Source: Lantana camara
Lineage: Eukaryota > Streptophyta > Magnoliopsida > Lamiales > Verbenaceae
DNA length: 64,000 nt
Reading direction: 5' to 3'
Assembly (NCBI GenBank): GCA_037501455.1
Contig: CM074857.1
Location: 129,753,501-129,817,500, forward strand
Below, piece after piece: positions 53,898 to 62,700 of this stretch; the stretch's first letter is position 1, and each line of letters begins with the position of its first letter. The translations under genes and the position numbers were made by a program. The notes under the pieces were generated by a model. It was not told where the DNA came from and did not search any database. It was given only the letters and a program-made list of their open reading frames with translations.

Positions 53898-54786
53898 AGT
53901 CACAGAACAAAAGTTGTTGAATTTCGCAAAAATCCCAAGGCTTTAGCCTATCAATTTTCAAAAATTTTTGACGAGGTGTAAAAATCATGAAAATCGAATC
54001 AACCATGCAAAAAGGAAGTCTGAACATTAACAAATAGGAAAATTGAGTTGATAGGTGTAATTTACTGGCCAAACTTGTCACAGAACAAAAAATGTCGAAT
54101 TTCACCAAAATCCCTTGGCAAAGCCTATCAATTTTTAAAATTTTTTGTCGAGGTGTAAAATTCATAAAAATCATATCAATCATACACAAATGATGTTTGA
54201 ACATTAAAAAATATGAAAATTGAGTCGATAGGTGTAATTTATGGGCCAAACTAGTCACAAAACAAAAGTTGTCGAATTTCGCCAAAATCCCTAGGCTTTG
54301 GCCAATCAATTTTTAAAATTTTTCGTCGAGGTGTAAAATTCATAAAAATCGTATCAATCATACACAAACGATGTTTGAACATTAACAAATATGAAAATTG
54401 GGTTGATAGGTGTAATTTATTGGCCAAACTAGTCACAAAACAAAAGTTGTTGAATTTCACCAAAATCCTTAGGCTTTAGCCTATCAATTTTCAAAATTTT
54501 TTGATTAGGTGTAAAATTCATGAAAATCAAATCAATCATACACAAACGATGTTTGAACATTAACAAATATGAAAATTGAGTTGATAGGTGTAATTTATTG
54601 GCCAAACTAGTCACAGAACAAACGTTGTCGAATTTCACCAAAATCCCTAAGCTTTAGCCTATCAATTTTCAAAATTTTTTGATGAGGTGTAAAATTCATG
54701 AAAATCAAATCAACCAAGCACAAACTAAGTGTGAACATTAAAAAATATGAAAATTGAGTAGATATGTTTAATTTATTGACCATACT
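53898..54786 (+). repeat. 5-mer HOR copy 1 (889 bp)
   Basis: Order A, B', B, C, D. A has CATGCAAAAAGGAAG and AAATAGG. B' has the shortened dyad TTGGCAAAGCCTA and ends with TTATGGGCC. B has TTTTTCGTCGAGG and CATAAAAATCGTATC. C has TCCTTAGG and TTTTGATTAGG. D has CCCTAAGC, ACCAAGCAC and ends TTGACCATACTAG. Copy 1 has GAGTCGATAGG and GGCTTTGGCCAATC, shared only with copy 2. Its left edge is taken at AGTCACAG, exactly 889 bp before copy 2. Confidence 0.9.
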
Positions 54787-55675
54787 AGTCACAGAACAAA
54801 AGTTGTTGAATTTCGCAAAAATCCCAAGGCTTTAGCCTATCAATTTTCAAAAATTTTTGACGAGGTGTAAAAATCATGAAAATCGAATCAACCATGCAAA
54901 AAGGAAGTCTGAACATTAACAAATAGGAAAATTGAGTTGATAGGTGTAATTTACTGGCCAAACTTGTCACAGAACAAAAAATGTCGAATTTCACCAAAAT
55001 CCCTTGGCAAAGCCTATCAATTTTTAAAATTTTTTGTCGAGGTGTAAAATTCATAAAAATCATATCAATCATACACAAATGATGTTTGAACATTAAAAAA
55101 TATGAAAATTGAGTCGATAGGTGTAATTTATGGGCCAAACTAGTCACAAAACAAAAGTTGTCGAATTTCGCCAAAATCCCTAGGCTTTGGCCAATCAATT
55201 TTTAAAATTTTTCGTCGAGGTGTAAAATTCATAAAAATCGTATCAATCATACACAAACGATGTTTGAACATTAACAAATATGAAAATTGGGTTGATAGGT
55301 GTAATTTATTGGCCAAACTAGTCACAAAACAAAAGTTGTTGAATTTCACCAAAATCCTTAGGCTTTAGCCTATCAATTTTCAAAATTTTTTGATTAGGTG
55401 TAAAATTCATGAAAATCAAATCAATCATACACAAACGATGTTTGAACATTAACAAATATGAAAATTGAGTTGATAGGTGTAATTTATTGGCCAAACTAGT
55501 CACAGAACAAACGTTGTCGAATTTCACCAAAATCCCTAAGCTTTAGCCTATCAATTTTCAAAATTTTTTGATGAGGTGTAAAATTCATGAAAATCAAATC
55601 AACCAAGCACAAACTAAGTGTGAACATTAAAAAATATGAAAATTGAGTAGATATGTTTAATTTATTGACCATACT
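54787..55675 (+). repeat. 5-mer HOR copy 2 (889 bp)
   Basis: The same A-B'-B-C-D order as the preceding unit, apparently identical by eye, including GAGTCGATAGG, TTTACTGGCC and GGCTTTGGCCAATC. These shared private variants make copies 1 and 2 sister units of a late duplication. Confidence 0.92.
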
Positions 55676-56564
55676 AGTCACAGAACAAAAGTTGTCGAAT
55701 TTCGCAAAAATCCCAAGGCTTTAGCCTATCAATTTTCAAAAATTTTTGACGAGGTGTAAAAATCATAAAAATCGAATCAACCATGCAAAAAGGAAGTCTG
55801 AACATTAACAAATAGGAAAATTGAGTTGATAGGTGTAATTTATTGGCCAAACTTGTCACAGAACAAAAAATGTCGAATTTCACCAAAATCCCTTGGCAAA
55901 GCCTATCCATTTTTAAAATTTTTTGTCGAGGTGTAAAATTCATAAAAATCATATCAATCATACACAAATGATGTTTGAACATTAACAAATATGAAAATTG
56001 AGTTGATAGGTGTAATTTATGGGCCAAACTAGTCACAAAACAAAAGTTGTCGAATTTCGCCAAAATCTCTAGGCTTTAGCCTATCAATTTTTAAAATTTT
56101 TCGTCGAGGTGTAAAATTCATAAAAATCGTATCAATCATACACAAACGATGTTTGAACATTAACAAATATGAAAATTGGGTTGATAGGTGTAATTTATTG
56201 GCCAAACTAGTCACAAAACAAAAGTTGTTGAATTTCACCAAAATCCTTAGGCTTTAGCCTATCAATTTTCAAAATTTTTTGATTAGGTGTAAAATTCATG
56301 AAAATCAAATCAATCATACACAAACGATGTTTGAACATTAACAAATATGAAAATTGAGTTGATAGGTGTAATTTATTGGCCAAACTAGTCACAGAACAAA
56401 CGTTGTCGAATTTCACCAAAATCCCTAAGCTTTAGCCTATCAATTTTCAAAATTTTTTGATGAGGTGTAAAATTCATGAAAATCAAATCAACCAAGCACA
56501 AACTAAGTGTGAACATTAAAAAATATGAAAATTGAGTAGATATGTTTAATTTATTGACCATACT
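55676..56564 (+). repeat. 5-mer HOR copy 3 (889 bp)
   Basis: A-B'-B-C-D. Differs from copies 1-2 by CATAAAAATCGAATC in A, GCCTATCCA in B', GAGTTGATAGG, and AAAATCTCTAGGCTTTAGCC in B. B still has the CATAAAAATCGTATC variant, so it represents the 5-mer state before the extra B monomer seen in the next three copies. Confidence 0.92.
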
Positions 56565-57631
56565 AGTCACAGAACAAAAGTTGTCGAATTTCGCAAAAAT
56601 CCCAAGGCTTTAGCCTATCAATTTTCAAAAATTTTTGACGAGGTGTAAAAATCATGAAAATCGAATCAACCATGCAAAAAGGAAGTCTGAACATTAACAA
56701 ATAGGAAAATTGAGTTGATAGGTGTAATTTATTGGCCAAACTTGTCACAGAACAAAAAATGTCGAATTTCACCAAAATCCCTTGGCAAAGCCTATCAATT
56801 TTTAAAATTTTTTGTCGAGGTGTAAAATTCATAAAAATCATATCAATCATACACAAATGATGTTTGAACATTAACAAATATGAAAATTGAGTTGATAGGT
56901 GTAATTTATGGGCCAAACTAGTCACAAAACAAAAGTTGTCGAATTTCGCCAAAATCCCTAGGCTTTAGCCTATCAATTTTTAAAATTTTTCGTCGAGGTG
57001 TAAAATTCATAAAAATCATATCAATCATACACAAACGATGTTTGAACATTAACAAATATGAAAATTGGGTTGATAGGTGTAATTTATTGGCCAAACTAGT
57101 CACAAAACAAAAGTTGTCGAATTTCGCCAAAATCCCTAGGCTTTAGCCTATCAATTTTTAAAATTTTTCGTCGAGGTGTAAAATTCATAAAAATCGTATC
57201 AATCATACACAAACGATGTTTGAACATTAACAAATATGAAAATTGGGTTGATAGGTGTAATTTATTGGCCAAACTAGTCACAAAACAAAAGTTGTTGAAT
57301 TTCACCAAAATCCTTAGGCTTTAGCCTATCAATTTTCAAAATTTTTTGATTAGGTGTAAAATTCATGAAAATCAAATCAATCATACACAAACGATGTTTG
57401 AACATTAACAAATATGAAAATTGAGTTGATAGGTGTAATTTATTGGCCAAACTAGTCACAGAACAAACGTTGTCGAATTTCACCAAAATCCCTAAGCTTT
57501 AGCCTATCAATTTTCAAAATTTTTTGATGAGGTGTAAAATTCATGAAAATCAAATCAACCAAGCACAAACTAAGTGTGAACATTAAAAAATATGAAAATT
57601 GAGTAGATATGTTTAATTTATTGACCATACT
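56565..57631 (+). repeat. 6-mer HOR copy 4 (1,067 bp)
   Basis: A-B'-B1-B2-C-D. An additional type B monomer is present: B1 has CATAAAAATCATATC and B2 has CATAAAAATCGTATC; both have TTTTTCGTCGAGG and GAAAATTGGG. The 178-bp increase over the 5-mer equals one monomer. B1 is the added unit, since B2 matches the single B of copies 1-3. Confidence 0.92.
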
Positions 57632-58698
57632 AGTCACAGAACAAAAGTTGTCGAATTTCGCAAAAATCCCAAGGCTTTAGCCTATCAATTTTCAAAAATT
57701 TTTGACGAGGTGTAAAAATCATGAAAATCGAATCAACCATGCAAAAAGGAAGTCTGAACATTAACAAATAGGAAAATTGAGTTGATAGGTGTAATTTATT
57801 GGCCAAACTTGTCACAGAACAAAAAATGTCGAATTTCACCAAAATCCCTTGGCAAAGCCTATCAATTTTTAAAATTTTTTGTCGAGGTGTAAAATTCATA
57901 AAAATCATATCAATCATACACAAATGATGTTTGAACATTAACAAATATGAAAATTGAGTTGATAGGTGTAATTTATGGGCCAAACTAGTCACAAAACAAA
58001 AGTTGTCGAATTTCGCCAAAATCCCTAGGCTTTAGCCTATCAATTTTTAAAATTTTTCGTCGAGGTGTAAAATTCATAAAAATCATATCAATCATACACA
58101 AACGATGTTTGAACATTAACAAATATGAAAATTGGGTTGATAGGTGTAATTTATTGGCCAAACTAGTCACAAAACAAAAGTTGTCGAATTTCGCCAAAAT
58201 CCCTAGGCTTTAGCCTATCAATTTTTAAAATTTTTCGTCGAGGTGTAAAATTCATGAAAATCAAATCAATCATACACAAACGATGTTTGAACATTAACAA
58301 ATATGAAAATTGGGTTGATAGGTGTAATTTATTGGCCAAACTAGTCACAAAACAAAAGTTGTTGAATTTCACCAAAATCCTTAGGCTTTAGCCTATCAAT
58401 TTTCAAAATTTTTTGATTAGGTGTAAAATTCATGAAAATCAAATCAATCATACACAAACGATGTTTGAACATTAACAAATATGAAAATTGAGTTGATAGG
58501 TGTAATTTATTGGCCAAACTAGTCACAGAACAAACGTTGTCGAATTTCACCAAAATCCCTAAGCTTTAGCCTATCAATTTTCAAAATTTTTTGATGAGGT
58601 GTAAAATTCATGAAAATCAAATCAACCAAGCACAAACTAAGTGTGAACATTAAAAAATATGAAAATTGAGTAGATATGTTTAATTTATTGACCATACT
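57632..58698 (+). repeat. 6-mer HOR copy 5 (1,067 bp) with hybrid B/C monomer
   Basis: The same six-monomer order as copy 4, but the fourth monomer begins as type B (TTTTTCGTCGAGG near 58233) and continues as type C (CATGAAAATCAAATCAATC near 58252). Such a switch within one monomer points to gene conversion or a short template switch from a type C monomer. Confidence 0.9.
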
Positions 58699-59765
58699 AG
58701 TCACAGAACAAAAGTTGTCGAATTTCGCAAAAATCCCAAGGCTTTAGCCTATCAATTTTCAAAAATTTTTGACGAGGTGTAAAAATCATGAAAATCGAAT
58801 CAACCATGCAAAAAGGAAGTCTGAACATTAACAAATAGGAAAATTGAGTTGATAGGTGTAATTTATTGGCCAAACTTGTCACAGAACAAAAAATGTCGAA
58901 TTTCACCAAAATCCCTTGGCAAAGCCTATCAATTTTTAAAATTTTTTGTCGAGGTGTAAAATTCATAAAAATCATATCAATCATACACAAATGATGTTTG
59001 AACATTAACAAATATGAAAATTGAGTTGATAGGTGTAATTTATGGGCCAAACTAGTCACAAAACAAAAGTTGTCGAATTTCGCCAAAATCCCTAGGCTTT
59101 AGCCTATCAATTTTTAAAATTTTTCGTCGAGGTGTAAAATTCATAAAAATCATATCAATCATACACAAACGATGTTTGAACATTAACAAATATGAAAATT
59201 GGGTTGATAGGTGTAATTTATTGGCCAAACTAGTCACAAAACAAAAGTTGTCGAATTTCGCCAAAATCCCTAGGCTTTAGCCTATCAATTTTTAAAATTT
59301 TTCGTCGAGGTGTAAAATTCATGAAAATCAAATCAATCATACACAAACGATGTTTGAACATTAACAAATATGAAAATTGGGTTGATAGGTGTAATTTATT
59401 GGCCAAACTAGTCACAAAACAAAAGTTGTTGAATTTCACCAAAATCCTTAGGCTTTAGCCTATCAATTTTCAAAATTTTTTGATTAGGTGTAAAATTCAT
59501 GAAAATCAAATCAATCATACACAAACGATGTTTGAACATTAACAAATATGAAAATTGAGTTGATAGGTGTAATTTATTGGCCAAACTAGTCACAGAACAA
59601 ACGTTGTCGAATTTCACCAAAATCCCTAAGCTTTAGCCTATCAATTTTCAAAATTTTTTGATGAGGTGTAAAATTCATGAAAATCAAATCAACCAAGCAC
59701 AAACTAAGTGTGAACATTAAAAAATATGAAAATTGAGTAGATATGTTTAATTTATTGACCATACT
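58699..59765 (+). repeat. 6-mer HOR copy 6 (1,067 bp), sister of copy 5
   Basis: Carries the same B/C hybrid fourth monomer as copy 5 and looks identical to it by eye over the whole 1,067 bp. The two are therefore the product of the most recent 6-mer duplication. Confidence 0.92.
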
Positions 59766-60654
59766 AGTCACAGAACAAAAGTTGTCGAATTTCGCAAAAA
59801 TCCCAAGGCTTTAGCCTATCAATTTTCAAAAATTTTTGACGAGGTGTAAAAATCATGAAAATCGAATCAACCATGCAAAAAGGAAGTCTGAACATTAACA
59901 AATAGGAAAATTGAGTTGATAGGTGTAATTTATTGGCCAAACTTGTCACAGAACAAAAAATGTCGAATTTCACCAAAATCCCTTGGCAAAGCCTATCAAT
60001 TTTTAAAATTTTTTGTCGAGGTGTAAAATTCATAAAAATCATATCAATCATACACAAATGATGTTTGAACATTAACAAATATGAAAATTGAGTTGATAGG
60101 TGTAATTTATGGGCCAAACTAGTCACAAAACAAAAGTTGTCGAATTTCGCCAAAATCCCTAGGCTTTAGCCTATCAATTTTTAAAATTTTTCGTCGAGGT
60201 GTAAAATTCATAAAAATCATATCAATCATACACAAACGATGTTTGAACATTAACAAATATGAAAATTGGGTTGATAGGTGTAATTTATTGGCCAAACTAG
60301 TCACAAAACAAAAGTTGTTGAATTTCACCAAAATCCTTAGGCTTTAGCCTATCAATTTTCAAAATTTTTTGATTAGGTGTAAAATTCATGAAAATCAAAT
60401 CAATCATACACAAACGATGTTTGAACATTAACAAATATGAAAATTGAGTTGATAGGTGTAATTTATTGGCCAAACTAGTCACAGAACAAACGTTGTCGAA
60501 TTTCACCAAAATCCCTAAGCTTTAGCCTATCAATTTTCAAAATTTTTTGATGAGGTGTAAAATTCATGAAAATCAAATCAACCAAGCACAAACTAATTGT
60601 GAACATTAAAAAATATGAAAATTGAGTAGATATGTTTAATTTATTGACCATACT
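59766..60654 (+). repeat. 5-mer HOR copy 7 (889 bp), derived by loss
   Basis: A-B'-B-C-D again, but its single B has CATAAAAATCATATC (the B1 form) and not the CGTATC form found in copies 1-3. It therefore fits best as a 6-mer that lost B2, not as a surviving ancestral 5-mer. D has ACTAATTGTG in place of ACTAAGTGTG. The regular pattern stops at its right end. Confidence 0.9.
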
Positions 60655-61899
60655 AGTCACAGAACAAAAGTTGTCGAATTTCGCAAAAATCCCAAGGCTT
60701 TAGCCTATAAATTTTCGAAAATTTTTGACGACGTGTAAAAATCATGAAAATCAAATCAACCATGCATAAACGAAGTCTGAACATTAACAAATAGGAAAAT
60801 TGAGTATATAGGTGTTATTTATTGGCAAAACTAGTCACAGAAAAAAATTGTCAAATTTCGCCAAAATCCCTAGGCTAAAGCCTATCAATTTTTAAAATTT
60901 TTTGTCGAGGTGTAAAATTCCTAAAAATCATATCAATCATACACAAACGATGTTTGAACATTAACAAATATGAAAATTGAGTTGATAGGTGTAATTTATT
61001 GGCCAAACTAGTAACAAAACAAAAGTTGTTGAATTTCACCAAAATCCCTAGGCTTTAGCCTATCAATTTTCAAAATTTTTTGATGAGGTGTAAAATTCAT
61101 GAAAATCAAATCAATCATACACAAACGATGTTTGAACATTAACAAATATGAAAATTGAGTTGATAGGTGTAATTTATTGGCCAAACTAGTCACAGAACAA
61201 TAGGTGTCGAATTTCACCAAAATCCCTAGGCTTTAGCCTATCAATTTTCAAAATTTTTTGATGAGGTGTAAAATTCATGAAAATCAAATCAACCAAGCAC
61301 AAACTAAGTGTGAACATTAAAAAATATGAAAATTGAGTAGATATGTTTAATTTATTGGCCAAACTAGTCACAGAACAAAAGTTGTCGAATTTCGCAAAAA
61401 TCCCAAGGCTTTAGCCTATCAATTTTCAAAAATTTTTGACGAGGTGTAAAAATCATGAAAATCGAATCATCCATGCATAAACGAAGTCTGAACATTAACA
61501 AATAGGAAAATTGAGTAGATAGGTGTAATTTATTGGCCAAACTAGTCACAGAACAAAAGTTGTCGAATTTCGCCAAAATCCCTAGGCTTTAGCCTATCAA
61601 TTTTTAAAATTTTTTGTCGAGGTGTAAAATTCATAAAAATCATATCAATCATACACAAACGATGTTTGAACATTAAAAAATATGAAAATTGAGTTGATAG
61701 GTGTAATTTATTGGCCAAACTAGTCACAAAACAAAAGTTATTAAATTTCACCAAAATCGCTAGGCTAAATAGCCTATCCATTTTCAAAATTTTTTGATGA
61801 GGTGTAAAATTCATGAAAATCAAATCAATCATACACAAACGATGTTTGAACATTAGAAAATATGAAAATGGAGTGGATAGGTGTAATTTATTGGTGAAA
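60655..61899 (+). repeat. Mosaic A/B/C/D satellite to the right of the HOR block
   Basis: Monomers of the A, B, C and D types without the HOR-specific variants. Notables are the dyad with inverted spacer TAGGCT-AA-AGCCTA at 60871-60884, a short indel in CACAGAAAAAAATTGTC at about 60841, and the extended dyad TAGGCTAAATAGCCTA at 61761. The order A-B-C'-C resembles 11.8-12.4 kb. Confidence 0.78.
61366..61543 (+). repeat. Representative type A monomer (178 bp)
   Basis: A complete monomer running from AGTCACAGAAC to the next AGTCACAG. In order it carries CGCAAAAATCCCAAGG, the dyad GGCTTTAGCC, the 14-bp palindrome TCAAAAATTTTTGA, GACGAGG, ATCGAATC, GCATAAACGAAGTCTG, AAATAGG, GAGTAGATAGG and TTGGCCAAACT. 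It retains CpG at TCGAA, TTCGC, GACGAGG, ATCGAATC and AACGAAG. Type A monomers usually precede type B, which lies immediately downstream here (61544 onward). It can serve as the reference monomer for the right half of the window. Confidence 0.9.
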
Positions 61900-62700
61900 C
61901 TAGTCACAGAACAAAAGTTGTCGAATTTCAACAAAATCCCTAGGCTTTAGCCTATCAATTTTCAAATTTTTTTGATGAGGTGTAAAATTCATGAAAATCA
62001 AATCAACCATGAACAAACTAAGTGTGAACATTAAAAAATATGAAAATTGAGTAGATATGTTTAATTTGTTGGCCAAACTAGTCACAGAACAAAAGTTGTC
62101 GAATTTCGCCAAAATCCCTAGGCTTTGGCCTATCAATTTTTGAAATTTTTTAACGAGGTGTAAAATTCATGAATATCAAATCAACCATGTATAAACGAAG
62201 TCTGAACATTAAAAAATATGAAAATTGAGTAGATAGGAGTAATTTATTGGCCAAACTAGTCACAGAACAAAAGTTGTCGAATTTCGCCAAAATCCATAGG
62301 CTTTAGCCTATCTATTTTTAAATTTTTTTGACGAGGTGTAAAATTCATGAAAATCAAATCAACCATGAATAAACAAAGTGTGAACAGTAAAAAATATGAA
62401 AATTGAGTGTGATCATTAACCAATAGAAAAATTGGGTTGATAGGTGTAATTTATTGAACAAACTAGCCACAGAACAAAAGTTGTCGAATTTGGCCAAAAT
62501 CCCCAGGCTTTAGCCTATCAATTTTTAAAATTTTTAACGAGGCGTAACACTCATGAAAATCGAATCAACCATGCATAAACAAAGTTTGAACATTAATAAA
62601 TATGAAAATTGAGTAGATAGGTGTAATTTATTGGCAAAAATAGTCACAGAACAAAAGTTGTCGAATTTCGCAAAAATCCCAAGGCTTTAGCCTATCAATT
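61900..62700 (+). repeat. Right flanking segment, paralogous to 53.2-53.9 kb
   Basis: The same four-monomer series as the left flank of the 5/6-mer block: ACCATGAACAAAC, GAATATC with TTTTTTAACGAGG, CTATCTATTTTTAAA with TTATTGAACAAACTAG, and AACGAGGCGTAAC. It contains a 29-bp insertion in one monomer. Together with the left copy it brackets the regular HOR block. Confidence 0.78.
62386..62414 (+). repeat. 29-bp insertion making a 207-bp monomer
   Basis: The interval between landmarks at 62258 and 62465 is 207 bp rather than 178. Relative to the paralogue at 53.67 kb, 29 bp are inserted right after GTGTGAAC. The insert resembles the stretch that follows GAACATT in neighbouring monomers (AAAAAATATGAAAATTGAG) and then returns to GTGTGATC, a near repeat of GTGTGAAC. 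This fits a backward template switch at the GTGTGA motif. Confidence 0.85.

Noticed and set aside
53884..54309. Minus-strand open frame of 141 codons, the longest of well over 100 similar frames of 60-141 codons spread over the window.
   Set aside because: All are the same antisense frame of the satellite, repeated. 178 is not a multiple of 3, so the frame rotates each monomer and neighbouring frames overlap by about 35 bp. The starts I checked are TTG codons (for example at 511), not ATG. There is no known domain, and length varies with single-base indels. Not annotated as coding.
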